Assembly: GCA_018000455.1 (NCBI GenBank)
Contig: JAGNJW010000003.1
Span: 62,001-126,000, forward strand
Length of the DNA: 64,000 nt
From: Acidobacteriota bacterium
GTDB lineage: Bacteria; Acidobacteriota; Vicinamibacteria; Vicinamibacterales; UBA2999
Direction: 5' to 3'
The notes beneath the pieces are model-generated. The model saw nothing but the letters and a program-made list of their open reading frames with translations, was not told where the DNA came from and ran no database searches. Positions within the stretch are counted from its first letter, which is position 1. Every line of letters begins with the position of its first letter. This document shows positions 45,644-55,102 of this stretch, piece by piece. Position numbers and translations under genes: made by a program.

Positions 45644-48637
45644 TCAGACCCCAGCCGCGGCGACCGTCAGCTTCGCCGCCATCTCCTTGTAGAACGCGAA
45701 CTCGCTCTGCTGGTCGGCCGTCGGCCGCCCCACCCAGCGACCGGTTGCGCTGAACAGCCCCGAGAGGCGCGTGGCGAGCTCGCGAGACTGGCGCTTCACG
45801 TCGGCGTCGATCGACGGCGCCTTCTGCAGCTTCTCGGCCACCGGCGCGAACTGCCGCACGGCCGCGGCGACCTGCATCTGGAAGTCGCTCCACATCTTTC
45901 GGTCGGCCGGTGTCGCGTCGATGCGCGGGTCGTCCTTCACCGTGACCTTCTGCTCGAGCGTTCTGCCGCCCACCGCCATCCTCACGGTGTAGACGCCCGG
46001 CAGCGCGTACGGGCCGGGCACGCCGGCCGAACGCGGCGCATCGTCGTCATCGAACGCTGTTCGCCCGGGCAGATCGGCGTGCCGCAGGTTCCAGACGACA
46101 CGGTTCACGCCTTTCGTGGTCCTGGCCGTCAGCGTCTGCACGACCGTGCCCGCGACGTCGTGCACGGTCAGCACCGGCGCCGCCGAGGTCGAGCCCAGCC
46201 AGTAGTCGATGATGGCGCCGGTGGGCGGATTCTCGCCGCGGAACAGCATGTTGCCGGCGTGTGCCTTGAGGTTCGTGTAGCGAATCTGCTCGGCCGGCTC
46301 GATGGGGAAGAGCTGCGCGTCGGTGGTCGCCGCGGCAGCCAGACCCTGAAGCGCCGTCAGAGAGTCGAGGATCCAGATGCCGCGCGCGTGCGTGGCCAGA
46401 ATCAAGTCGTTGTCGCGCGGATGAATCGTCAGGTCGTTGAACGGCATCGTCGGCATGTTGTTCTTGAGTTCGACCCAGTGCCGGCCGCCGTCGACGGTGA
46501 TGAAGAGCCCGATCTCGGTGCCGAGATAGAGCACCTCGGGGTTCTTGTGGTCTTCGCGGATCGTGCGCGCCACGCGGTCGGCCGGCAGGTCGCTCACAAT
46601 CGACGTGAAGGTCGTGCCGAAATCCGTCGACCTGAAGACGTAGTTCGCGAAGTCGTTGCTGCGGTGGTTGTCGACGGTCACGTAGAGCGTGCCGTCGGCA
46701 TGCCGCGACGCCTCGATGCCCGAGAACCACGATCCGGCAGGGAGTCCCGGAAAGCGCGTTTCGGCGCTCTCGAACGTCTTCGCCTCATCCAGCGAGATCC
46801 GGAACTTGCCGTCGTCGCTGCCCACGTAGAGCACACCCTTCTTGCGCGGCGACTCGGCAATCGCCGTCGTGCCCGGGTAGAAGGGCACGCCGTCGTCGAT
46901 CGAGAGCATCGTCTCGTTCGATGCCTTGCCCATGATGGGCAGTGTGGATCGGTCCACACCGGTCGTCATGTCGCCCAGGTCCTGCCACGTGAGCCCGCGA
47001 TCGCGCGAGCGGAAGAGGTGCTTGGCGCCGGCGTAGACGGTGGCCGGGTCGTGGGGCGAGAGCAGGATCGGCGCGTCCCAGTTGGCCGGGTGCATGGCGT
47101 TGCCCAGCACCTGCTCCGGCACGTTCTTCCCCCACGTCTCCCAGTTGCGGCGGCCGCCGATGGCGCCGGTCGGATCGCCCGGGCGGATGTCCTGCACCTG
47201 CCAGGTGCGCGTGTCGTTGCGCTGGATGCCGAGGAACTGCGACGACGAGAAAGTGATGCGCGGGTCTTTCGGATCCGGAATGCTGTAGAAGCCGTCGCCG
47301 CCGCACAGCCGCGACCAGTGCTCGTTGAGAATGCCGCTCGAGGTCCAGCTGGCGCTCGGTCCCACCCAGCAGCCGTTGTCCTGGAGGCCGCCGTAGACGT
47401 TGTAGGGATGGGCGTTGTCGACGGCCACGCGGTAGTACTGCGCCAGCGGCAGCGAGGTCACGTAGAGGAACTTCACCCCGCGGTCGTAGCTGATGCCGAT
47501 GCCGCCGTCGTCGAGCTTCACGACGTGGCGGGAGTCTTTCGGGTCGACCCAGACGAAGCGGTCGTCGCCGTGCGTCGTCGTCCGCGGCGCCGTGAACGTC
47601 TTGCCGCCGTCATCGGAGAACGAGTAGGCGTTCAGCATGTAGATGCGCTGGTCGTCGTTCGGGTCGATGGTCGGCTGGCTGGCATACATCGGCCGTGGAT
47701 TCCAGTCGGACATGAAGGTCCAGGAGCCGCCGCGGTCGTTGCTGCGGTAGAGCCCGGCGCCGCGGTTGATGTAAGCCGTCGAGGCGTTGTAGCGCGAGCC
47801 CTGCTCGATGCTTACGTAGACGACGTTCGGATCCTTGCGGTAGACGGCGATGCCGATGCGGCCGTAGTCGCCGTCGGGCAGGCCGTTGCCGGTGAGCTTG
47901 GTCCAGGTGGCACCGGCGTCCGTGCTCTTCCAGAGCGCGCTGCCGGGGCCGCCGCCGTTGAAGCCGAAGGCGCTTCGCCGGCGTTGATAGCTGGCGGCGT
48001 AGAGAACGGCCGGGTCGCGCCAATCCATGGCCACGTCGGTCACGCCGGTGTCGTCATCCACGTGCAGCGTGCGGGCCCAGGTGGCGCCGCCGTCTCGTGT
48101 GACATAGAGCCCGCGGTCGCCGCCCGGCCCCCAGACCGAGCCCTGCGCGGCCACGTAGGCGATGTCGGGGTTGGTGGGATGCAGCACGATGCGGCCGATG
48201 TGCCGGCTCGTCTTCAGGCCCACGTTGGTCCACGTCTTGCCGGCATCGGTCGACTTGTAGACGCCGTCGCCCCAGCCCACGCTCTGGCGGTTCGCGCGTT
48301 CGCCGGTGCCGACCCAGATGATGTCGGGGGCGGGCTGGAACACGGCGATGTCGCCCACCGAGTGCACGGCCTCGCGCTCGAAGACCGGCGTCCACGTGAC
48401 GCCGTTGTCGGACGTGCGGAAGACGCCGCCGGTCGACGAGGCGACGTACATGGTGTACGGGTCGGCCTCCACGACGTCCATGTCGACCACGCGTCCCGAC
48501 ATCGTGGCCGGGCCGATGTTACGCAGCCTGAGGCCGGCAAGGTCCGACGATTGGAGTGCGGCCGGCTGGCGCGCCGGCAACGGGGCGGTGGCGACCAGCG
48601 CGAGCACGAGGGTGGCAAGGAAATGGCGTGAGGTCAT
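45644..48637 (-). CDS. large secreted sortilin/VPS10-like Asp-box propeller protein
   Basis: The 997-aa protein has a signal peptide (FLATLVLALVATAPLPARQ). Two beta-propellers follow, built from BNR/Asp-box repeats such as SDNGVTW, STDAGKTW, TRDGGATW, SNDRGGSW and SRDRGLTW. The C-terminal 250 residues form a beta-sandwich (PPTGAIIDYWLG, GVNRVVWNLRH) and end in a helical segment. Such proteins are very common in secreted proteomes of Acidobacteriota and Bacteroidota, annotated as glycosyl hydrolase or sortilin-like, with no proven activity. ATG 48637 has GGAG 8 bp upstream and begins the signal peptide. Confidence 0.88.
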   Translation of the reverse strand: MTSRHFLATLVLALVATAPLPARQPAALQSSDLAGLRLRNIGPATMSGRVVDMDVVEADPYTMYVASSTGGVFRTSDNGVTWTPVFEREAVHSVGDIAVFQPAPDIIWVGTGERANRQSVGWGDGVYKSTDAGKTWTNVGLKTSRHIGRIVLHPTNPDIAYVAAQGSVWGPGGDRGLYVTRDGGATWARTLHVDDDTGVTDVAMDWRDPAVLYAASYQRRRSAFGFNGGGPGSALWKSTDAGATWTKLTGNGLPDGDYGRIGIAVYRKDPNVVYVSIEQGSRYNASTAYINRGAGLYRSNDRGGSWTFMSDWNPRPMYASQPTIDPNDDQRIYMLNAYSFSDDGGKTFTAPRTTTHGDDRFVWVDPKDSRHVVKLDDGGIGISYDRGVKFLYVTSLPLAQYYRVAVDNAHPYNVYGGLQDNGCWVGPSASWTSSGILNEHWSRLCGGDGFYSIPDPKDPRITFSSSQFLGIQRNDTRTWQVQDIRPGDPTGAIGGRRNWETWGKNVPEQVLGNAMHPANWDAPILLSPHDPATVYAGAKHLFRSRDRGLTWQDLGDMTTGVDRSTLPIMGKASNETMLSIDDGVPFYPGTTAIAESPRKKGVLYVGSDDGKFRISLDEAKTFESAETRFPGLPAGSWFSGIEASRHADGTLYVTVDNHRSNDFANYVFRSTDFGTTFTSIVSDLPADRVARTIREDHKNPEVLYLGTEIGLFITVDGGRHWVELKNNMPTMPFNDLTIHPRDNDLILATHARGIWILDSLTALQGLAAAATTDAQLFPIEPAEQIRYTNLKAHAGNMLFRGENPPTGAIIDYWLGSTSAAPVLTVHDVAGTVVQTLTARTTKGVNRVVWNLRHADLPGRTAFDDDDAPRSAGVPGPYALPGVYTVRMAVGGRTLEQKVTVKDDPRIDATPADRKMWSDFQMQVAAAVRQFAPVAEKLQKAPSIDADVKRQSRELATRLSGLFSATGRWVGRPTADQQSEFAFYKEMAAKLTVAAAGV

Positions 48638-48701
48638 CCAGGAACTCCCGACGTCATTATCCGTCGCCGGCCGTGCCGCCGAGTCGTGGCACACTACGGC
48701 C

Positions 48702-49550
48702 ATGGCATCGAGCACCGTCGGCTGCGTCCTCTGCCTCTCGCTTGCCGCCATACCCGCTATGGCCCAATCCCTCGGTCAGGTGGCGGCCGAGGAGGCCGCG
48801 CGCCGCAAGGCGATCGCCAGGCCCGCGCCCGTCATGCGCGGCACCGACCTCACGCGCGACTACCCCGTGACGACCCCCACCGACCTGCCGGCGTGGCCGG
48901 AAGATGCTGTGGAGGGTGCCGCCGCGCCTCGCATCCTGGTTGAGCCGGCGCAGCTGCAGGGCGGCCCGCTGCCGCCGATACCCGTCATGGCCGTGGCCGG
49001 CGGCGAGGTCTTCCTCGAAGTGGCGGTGAACCGGGAGGGCGCGGTCGGTGGCGTGAAGACGCTGCGCGATACGGCGCCGTTCACCGAGGCACTCACGGCC
49101 GCCGTCAAGGCGTGGCACTTCGCCCCGGCCGAAGACGTGGTCGTGCCGCCACCCGGCCGGCCCGTCGACGAACGCACGCGTCGCGCCGCCTTGTCGAAGG
49201 TGCTCGTCGTCGGCTTGTTCCGGCCGCCGGCCCTCTTTGGCATGACGCTCGGCGAACCGCCGCAGGACGTCGGCACGCCCGCCGCCGACGTGCCCGCGCC
49301 ACTTGGCCCGGTGACGATGCCAGACTATCCACCGAACGCGCTCTTCGACGGGTCGGTGCTCATCGAACTGCGGCTCGGCGTCGACGGCGCCGTGATGCGC
49401 CGCCGGCTGCTGCGATCGTCGCCCGGCTTCGACGGGCCGGCGCTCGCGGCCGTCGACGCGCTCTCGTTCCGCCCGGCGCGTATCCGCGACACCGCCGTGC
49501 CGTCGGTCGTCTACGTGCTGGCGGCGTTCCGGCAGCCCATCACTCAGTAG
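48702..49550 (+). CDS. secreted protein with two TonB C-terminal-like domains
   Basis: The 282-aa protein has a signal peptide (GCVLCLSLAAIPAMAQS) and two domains resembling the TonB C-terminus. The first is at about residues 90-180 (GGEVFLEVAVNREGAVGGVKTLR...AVKAWHFAPA). The second is at about 195-280 (FDGSVLIELRLGVDGAVMRRRLLRS...ALSFRPARI). There is no N-terminal membrane anchor of the ExbB/ExbD-binding type, so it is not a normal TonB. Its role is unknown. It is divergent from the Asp-box protein gene, 64 bp apart. Confidence 0.78.
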   Translation: MASSTVGCVLCLSLAAIPAMAQSLGQVAAEEAARRKAIARPAPVMRGTDLTRDYPVTTPTDLPAWPEDAVEGAAAPRILVEPAQLQGGPLPPIPVMAVAGGEVFLEVAVNREGAVGGVKTLRDTAPFTEALTAAVKAWHFAPAEDVVVPPPGRPVDERTRRAALSKVLVVGLFRPPALFGMTLGEPPQDVGTPAADVPAPLGPVTMPDYPPNALFDGSVLIELRLGVDGAVMRRRLLRSSPGFDGPALAAVDALSFRPARIRDTAVPSVVYVLAAFRQPITQ

Positions 49551-49593
49551 CGGGCGTCGCGCCGGCCGTCTGGCACCTCGCCACGCGCCTCTG

Positions 49594-51999
49594 CTACGGC
49601 ACGACCACTGTTTGCGGTGTCGCCTGCGTGCTCGTGCCGCACGGTCCCACGGCGGCAACCGCGATGGTGTAGCTGCCGGGCGGTACCGGCGCCGCGAAGG
49701 TGCGGCCTGTCATCGGGAATGTGCCGTTGAAGGCGCCCGACGCCGACACGAGATAGTGCGTCACGGCCTCTCCCGTGGCCGGCGGCAGCCAGTCCAGGAA
49801 CACGACGCTGCCCTGCGTGCTGGCGCTGAAGGCCACCGGGGGATTGGGGGCGCTCGTGCACGTGCCGGGGAAGCTCAGCATCCGCACGCCCGTAGCAGCG
49901 CCCGGGTTGGCGCCGCCGAGCGGCGCGACGCTGAAGCCATACGTGCCGGGCGGCACGCCGCTGAACGTGAACGACTCGACCACCGGCAGGTCGACCGACG
50001 TTGTGACGACGCCAGCGACGTACAGACGCAGACCAGTGAGCGTGGCGACCGACCAGTCGTTGGACCACGACAGGGCGAGCGTGTCGCCGCTGGTCGAGCC
50101 CAGCAAGTTGTGGGCGCCCACGGGGCTGGTGCCGGCGTTTACCGCGAGCTGCAGGAAGGGCGTGGCGCCGAGGCGCAGCGCGCCATGCACTGCCACGATG
50201 CGCACGTAGAAGACGCCGTTCGGCACCGAGAGCGTCAATTGGGTGGCCGCCCCGCCGGTGGGGATGCTGGCGAGGATCTGCTGAGTCGACACGCCGCCTT
50301 CGAGCACGTAGCCGGTGGGCACGAGGCCCGCCACCGGAGCCACCCAGGCGAACGTGACGACGTTGCCCGCCCGCGAGACCACCCGCAGGTCAGCGGGATC
50401 GAGACTGGTGCCGCTCCTGACCGGCAGCGATGGCGTGGGTGTGCCGGCGCCGGCGGCGTTCACCGCCCGCAGCCGCAGCCGGTAGGTCACGCCGTCCACC
50501 AGGCCGGCGATGGCCAGGGGCGACGTCCCAGCGGACGGGCTTCGCATCGTCCAGGTGGCGCCGCCATCGAGCGAGTAGTCGAGATTCGTGACCGTCAGCG
50601 CGGGGTCGACAGTGGCCGGCATCGCGAACGCCACCGAGAGCGCACCTGACGTGGGCGTGACACCCGTCGTCGCGGGCGCAGCCGGTGTCGGCGCCCACCT
50701 TAGGCTTGCTGTCGCCGAGAAGCCACTTATCGACTGGAACCACACGGAGACGGCAGAGCCAGTCGAATCGACGGCGACGTCGGGATTGTAGGCGAACTGA
50801 TCGAGCGCCGACAGGTTCGAGACGGTGGTCCATTCGCCAGTCGAGGCAGCATAGCGCGATGCGAGCAACCGCAGGCCCGGACTGGCGAGCGACTGGCTCC
50901 ACACGACGTGGACGTTGCCGCCCGGATCGACATCGATGGCGCCGGGGTAAGCGAACCCACCAGCCTGCCCGGGCAGACCAGCCGCCGCGGTCCACGCCGC
51001 TGCCATTGAATCCCAGCGTGCCACCAGCATCCGTCGCGTGGTCTGCGTCTGCAGCCACACCACCGTGGCGTGGCCTGCCGTGTCGATGGCGATACGCGCC
51101 GCGGCGTTTGACGTCCCGCTGCTCGAGAGCGTCGAGGCTGCGCTCCAGCCACCGCCGCCCGCCGGGAATCGCGAGGCTTCGAGCATCGACCCGCGGGTCC
51201 AGGTGGCGACCGCGTCTCCCGCATCGTTCGTCGCCACCTGTGGCATGGACTGGCCGGCGCCTGGCAGCCCGGTGGCGAGATCGGCCGCGGCGCCCCAGGT
51301 CGAGGTGGTGGCGTCGAATCGCGCGGCCTGCACGGCGGTGCCCGATGCCCACACGACATGGATGTTGCCGGCAGCGTCGCGGGCGACGTCGAGGCCGGAC
51401 GCCGAGACGCCGAGACTCTCGGCCGGGGCCCAGGTGGCAGTCGTGGCCGAGTAACGCCGACACCACGTTCCGGCCAAGTTGTCGGCCCAACATACGACAG
51501 CGTCGCCATCGTCGCTCATCGCCACGGCCGCGTGGTCGAGAAACGCGCCGGCCCCGAGTGCGACATCGGACCACAGTCCGGTGACTCCGTCATAGCGCGC
51601 CGCCTGCAGGTAGATGTTGACGCTGATGGGATTGATCCGCCAGATGGCGAGCGCGTTTCCACTGCCGTCCCCAACGACGTCGATGGCAATAGCGCTCCTG
51701 GTGGCGCCAGACAGAGTATGCGGGTCGCTCCATCGGCGCGTTGCGGCGTCGTAGCGGGCGGTACGCACGATGGGTCCGACACCCAGCACTGTCGGCCCCG
51801 GCTCGGTCCAGAGCGCGACCCCATTTCCAGCCGCATTTACGTCGACTCTGGGCGAGTAGATTGTGCCGCCGGTTGCGGCGATGCTCGAGAGCATCATCGG
51901 CGCCGACGCCCAGCCCTCCTGCGCGGCAGTCTCACGCACGACGCCCGCCGAGATCACGAACGTGGCCACGGCGATCCAGCAGCGGTTTCTCGATGTCAC
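49594..51999 (-). CDS. large secreted propeller/Fn3-like surface protein
   Basis: The 801-aa protein starts at a GTG with a strong GGAGGAG about 5 bp upstream, then a signal peptide (WIAVATFVISAGVVRETAA). The first 430 residues form WD-like or propeller repeats with recurring VVW, AxAR and GNxxVVW motifs (for example GNIHVVWASG, GHATVVWLQ, GNVHVVWSQ). Three or four Fn3-like beta domains follow, beginning near PAAPATTGVTP. The C-terminal module (LSFPGTCTSAPNPP to the end) is closely related to that of the M36 peptidase at the right edge. An open frame continues upstream of the GTG but is not coding. Confidence 0.8.
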   Translation of the reverse strand: MTSRNRCWIAVATFVISAGVVRETAAQEGWASAPMMLSSIAATGGTIYSPRVDVNAAGNGVALWTEPGPTVLGVGPIVRTARYDAATRRWSDPHTLSGATRSAIAIDVVGDGSGNALAIWRINPISVNIYLQAARYDGVTGLWSDVALGAGAFLDHAAVAMSDDGDAVVCWADNLAGTWCRRYSATTATWAPAESLGVSASGLDVARDAAGNIHVVWASGTAVQAARFDATTSTWGAAADLATGLPGAGQSMPQVATNDAGDAVATWTRGSMLEASRFPAGGGGWSAASTLSSSGTSNAAARIAIDTAGHATVVWLQTQTTRRMLVARWDSMAAAWTAAAGLPGQAGGFAYPGAIDVDPGGNVHVVWSQSLASPGLRLLASRYAASTGEWTTVSNLSALDQFAYNPDVAVDSTGSAVSVWFQSISGFSATASLRWAPTPAAPATTGVTPTSGALSVAFAMPATVDPALTVTNLDYSLDGGATWTMRSPSAGTSPLAIAGLVDGVTYRLRLRAVNAAGAGTPTPSLPVRSGTSLDPADLRVVSRAGNVVTFAWVAPVAGLVPTGYVLEGGVSTQQILASIPTGGAATQLTLSVPNGVFYVRIVAVHGALRLGATPFLQLAVNAGTSPVGAHNLLGSTSGDTLALSWSNDWSVATLTGLRLYVAGVVTTSVDLPVVESFTFSGVPPGTYGFSVAPLGGANPGAATGVRMLSFPGTCTSAPNPPVAFSASTQGSVVFLDWLPPATGEAVTHYLVSASGAFNGTFPMTGRTFAAPVPPGSYTIAVAAVGPCGTSTQATPQTVVVP

Positions 52000-52066
52000 G
52001 TCTGCTCCTCCCGCACACGCGCTGGGCTCGTACCTGCCAGTTCGGCGGACGAGGCCGATGTTAGGG

Positions 52067-53662
52067 TCAGCGCGGCGCCATGGGCTTACGCGGCAGCTTC
52101 TCCGGCCAGTTCGCCGCCTGCCACGCGAACACCGCGGCCACGGCGCCCTGCTGTTCGGCATCCGCTTTCTGGACGCGGTCGAACGTGTCCATGTTGGAAT
52201 GGTGCGATCGCGAGTTGTACTCGAGGCGCTCCTGGATGAACTGGAAGCCGGGGATGCCCACTTGATCGAACGCGACGTGGTCGGTCGAGCCGACGCTGCG
52301 CGGGCTGGCCATCTTCCAGCCGAGATCCTTGAGCGGCTCGCCCCACTTCTCGAGGATCGGCAGCGCGCCCTTGTTTGCCTGGCCCCAGACGCCGCGGATG
52401 CGGCCGGTGCCGTTGTCGAGATTGAAGTAGGCCGCCACGCTTGCGTGATCCGGCTTCGGGCGCCTGGCGTCGGCGTCCCAGAAATGTGCCGCCACATAGG
52501 CGCGCGAACCGAGCAGGCCTTGCTCCTCGCCACCCCAGAGCGCGACGCGAATCGTGCGGCGCGGCCTGAGTTTGAGCGCCTGGATGACACGCACTGCTTC
52601 CATCATCGCGGCCGTGCCGGTGGCGTTGTCGGTGGCGCCGGTGGCATAGGGCACGCCGTCCATGTGCGCGCCCATGATGACGACCTCGTGGCCGAGATCG
52701 GTGCCTGGGATCTCGGCAATCGTGTTGATGCCGTTCGGCTCGGCGCCTTCCGGATGGAACGTCGTCTTGATCTCGACCTCCATCCTGACCGGGACACCGC
52801 GCTCGATGAGCCGCACCAGGCGGTTGTAGTGCTCGGCGGCGAGGGTTGCCGAGGGGACTTGCGCCGGCACCTTCGGATCGCGGCTGCCGCCGCTGGTCGG
52901 GAAGACCGTACCGCCGTCGGTTCGCTGGGTGCGCCAGTTGAGGTCGCTGCCCCCGGCGAACGTATCGTCGTCGCTGCCGCGCTCGAGCAGCACGCCGACG
53001 CCTTCGTCGACGAGGAACTTCTGCACCACCTGCGCGAACTGCTGGCGCGCCTGCGCGGCCGCGGCCGCACCGGCCGGGGGCTCGGCCACCGGCGCCGGCT
53101 CCTGCGGCGTGGCCGCTTCGCTCCACCACGGACCGTCGTCCATGCGCAGGATGATCGGACCCTCGAGCATCCGCACGGCGCGCACGGGTTGCATGATCAC
53201 GATCTTGCCACGCAGCTTTCCCCGGTAGGCGGTCAGATCGCTTTCACGTTCGGCTTTCACGTGCACCACGTCGCTGCCAATCGCGCCGGCGGTCGAGGGC
53301 GAGAAGTTGCGCGGTGCCCCGATGAGCACGGCCGGTTGCGGCGCCGTCAGCGTGGCGCTGAAGCGTTCGATCGTCCAGCCCTGACCGAAGGCCCAGCGCT
53401 CCTGATGCACGCTGGCCAGGCCCCAGGCCGTGAACTGCTGCATGGCCCAGTCGCTGGCCTGGGCGAAGGCCGGTGTGCCGGTGACGCGAGGCCCGTAGAC
53501 CTCCGACAGCCACCACACGTGGTCGTGGACTTTGGAGCGTGTCGTGGCCTCCTCGCGCACGCGCGCGACGACCGCCGGGTCGAGCGGCGAGGGCGATTGA
53601 GCCGAGAGGGAGAGCGCAACGAGGACGGTGCCGGCCAGAGCGGACGCAGAGGTGCGGAGCAT
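52067..53662 (-). CDS. secreted M28-family zinc peptidase
   Basis: The 531-aa protein has a signal peptide, a PA-like insert domain and an M28 catalytic domain. The two-zinc site is visible: His in VIMGAHMDGVP, bridging Asp in GATDNATGTAAMM, general base Glu in LWGGEEQGLLGS, Asp in YFNLDNGTGR and the last His in SRSHHSNMDT. It is likely an aminopeptidase or carboxypeptidase acting outside the cell. It neighbours other secreted proteins on the same strand but with a separate start. Confidence 0.9.
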   Translation of the reverse strand: MLRTSASALAGTVLVALSLSAQSPSPLDPAVVARVREEATTRSKVHDHVWWLSEVYGPRVTGTPAFAQASDWAMQQFTAWGLASVHQERWAFGQGWTIERFSATLTAPQPAVLIGAPRNFSPSTAGAIGSDVVHVKAERESDLTAYRGKLRGKIVIMQPVRAVRMLEGPIILRMDDGPWWSEAATPQEPAPVAEPPAGAAAAAQARQQFAQVVQKFLVDEGVGVLLERGSDDDTFAGGSDLNWRTQRTDGGTVFPTSGGSRDPKVPAQVPSATLAAEHYNRLVRLIERGVPVRMEVEIKTTFHPEGAEPNGINTIAEIPGTDLGHEVVIMGAHMDGVPYATGATDNATGTAAMMEAVRVIQALKLRPRRTIRVALWGGEEQGLLGSRAYVAAHFWDADARRPKPDHASVAAYFNLDNGTGRIRGVWGQANKGALPILEKWGEPLKDLGWKMASPRSVGSTDHVAFDQVGIPGFQFIQERLEYNSRSHHSNMDTFDRVQKADAEQQGAVAAVFAWQAANWPEKLPRKPMAPR

Positions 53663-53732
53663 GGCGGGATCTTATCGCGCAGACGGCAGTTCGCGGCGAG
53701 ACGTGACGAGCGCGCCCGGGTCGTCCGCGAAA

Positions 53733-54236
53733 TCAGCGGCGTGTGCCGCGCGACGACCGCGCGGCGCGGGGGCTACCGGCCGCGGGGGTGGCGGCCTGTT
53801 CCCGGCCGATCATGACTTCCGTCGACTTGATGATGGCCAGCGCCTCGTCACCGCGTTGCAGGCCCAACTCCGTGAGCGCGTCGCGCGTGATGACGGCCGT
53901 GAGGCGCTGGTCGCCGATGCGCAAGCGCACCTGCGCGAGCAGGCCGTCGTGACGCACTTCGTCGACGATACCGCGAAGCTGGTTGCGTCCACTGAGGGCC
54001 ACGAGCACACCTCGTGGTCGGGCCGGCGCCGACGTTGCGCGGGGGCCCGGTTCGGCGCCCGCCGGTGCTGCCGACTGGGCCAGCAGCCGGTCGACCTCGG
54101 TCAGGGGCACGCGGTGGTGTCCGCCGCCGGTGCGCACGGTGCGCACGCTGCCCTTGTAGATCCACTGTTTGAAGGCCGAGTAGCTGACGCCCAGGCGCTC
54201 GGCGGCCTCGCGGACCGACAGCATGGTGGTGCTCAT
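53733..54236 (-). CDS. excisionase-type HTH protein with TOBE domain (molybdate regulator candidate)
   Basis: The 167-aa protein begins MSTTMLSVREAAERLGVSYS, an excisionase/MerR-type helix-turn-helix that continues KQWIYKGSVRTVRTGGGHHR. A Pro/Ala linker follows, then a TOBE molybdate-binding domain (SGRNQLRGIVDEVRHDGLLAQVRLRIGDQ, then ITRDALTELGLQRGDEALAIIKSTEVMI). The architecture resembles ModE in function but with a different DNA-binding fold. It is divergent from modABC across 95 bp, so it probably controls molybdate uptake. ATG 54236 is preferred to the ATG 26 codons upstream. Confidence 0.86.
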   Translation of the reverse strand: MSTTMLSVREAAERLGVSYSAFKQWIYKGSVRTVRTGGGHHRVPLTEVDRLLAQSAAPAGAEPGPRATSAPARPRGVLVALSGRNQLRGIVDEVRHDGLLAQVRLRIGDQRLTAVITRDALTELGLQRGDEALAIIKSTEVMIGREQAATPAAGSPRAARSSRGTRR

Positions 54237-54301
54237 CGGCCCCGGCGCCGGCCGGCGTGCAGAATCGCGCAACCGAGGATGGTCTGAATCGTCATAGAAG
54301 T

Positions 54302-54331
54302 CGGAGTGAATCATACTATTCTGTGAAGCTG
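54302..54331. promoter_or_regulatory. back-to-back promoter candidates between the HTH-TOBE gene and modA
   Basis: On the minus strand TATGAT (54310-54315) is a good -10 for the regulator gene, with a moderate ACGACA -35 at the expected distance. On the plus strand TACTAT (54314-54319) is a possible -10 for modA. The two overlap, so binding at one would affect the other. This is based on consensus only. Confidence 0.35.
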
Positions 54332-55102
54332 ATGTCGTCCCCAGCGTTCGTTGCCGCGGCCACCGCCCTGGCGCTGCTGATGCCGGTCGCGCCGGCTCAG
54401 GCTCAGCCGCCGCCGCTCATCGTCTCGGTCGCCGCGAGCCTCAGTGATGTCATGAGCGAACTGGCGCGCCGTCACGAAGCCGCGACCGGCCAGGCCGTGC
54501 GACTCAACGTCGGCGGCTCGAACTTCGTCGCCCGCCAGATCGTCGAAGGGGCCCGCGCCGACGTCTTCCTCAGCGCCGACGACACGCAGATGGACGTCGT
54601 CGAGCGTGCTGGGCGCCTCGTGCCGGGCTCACGCGTCGATCTGCTGACCAACCTGCTCGTGGTCGTGGGCCGGCCCGGCGGTGGCCTGACCATCGGCGAC
54701 CCGGCGGCGCTGGCCTCGACGCGCGTTCGCCGCATCGCCCTCGGCAATCCCGAGTCGGTGCCGGCCGGCATCTACGCGCGGCGCTGGCTCGAAGGGCGTG
54801 GCGTGTGGGTGGCGGTGAGCCGCAAGGTCGTGCCGACGCTGTCGGTGCGCGCCGCGCTCACGGCGGTGCGGGCCGGACGCGTCGACGCGGCCGTGGTCTA
54901 CGCCACCGATGCCCTTACCGAGCCTGCCGTGCCCGTCATCTTTCGCGTGCCGCCGGCCGAGGCGCCGCCGATCGTGTATCCGGCGGCGGTTGTCGATGGT
55001 CCGAACCGCGAAGCGGCCGGCCGCTTCGTCGCCTACCTGCGCAGTGCCGACGCCCGCGCGGTCTTCGAAGCCGAGGGGTTCGGCGTGGTCGGTCGGCAAT
55101 GA
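54332..55102 (+). CDS. modA: ModA, periplasmic molybdate-binding protein
   Basis: The 256-aa protein has a signal peptide (VAAATALALLMPVAPAQA). ModA features are VSVAASLSDVMSELARRHEAATG, NVGGSNFVARQIVEGARADVFLSADD, ALGNPESVPAGIYARRWLE and GRVDAAVVYATDA. It binds molybdate or tungstate and delivers it to ModBC. ATG 54332 is used because the signal peptide starts there. It overlaps modB by 4 bp (ATGA). Confidence 0.93.
   Translation: MSSPAFVAAATALALLMPVAPAQAQPPPLIVSVAASLSDVMSELARRHEAATGQAVRLNVGGSNFVARQIVEGARADVFLSADDTQMDVVERAGRLVPGSRVDLLTNLLVVVGRPGGGLTIGDPAALASTRVRRIALGNPESVPAGIYARRWLEGRGVWVAVSRKVVPTLSVRAALTAVRAGRVDAAVVYATDALTEPAVPVIFRVPPAEAPPIVYPAAVVDGPNREAAGRFVAYLRSADARAVFEAEGFGVVGRQ

Noticed and set aside
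45113-48631. Plus-strand open frame of 1172 codons opposite the Asp-box protein
   Set aside because: Arg/His/Val-rich composition with no motif; it mirrors the third-codon GC bias of the minus-strand gene, which has clear Asp-box repeats and a signal peptide.
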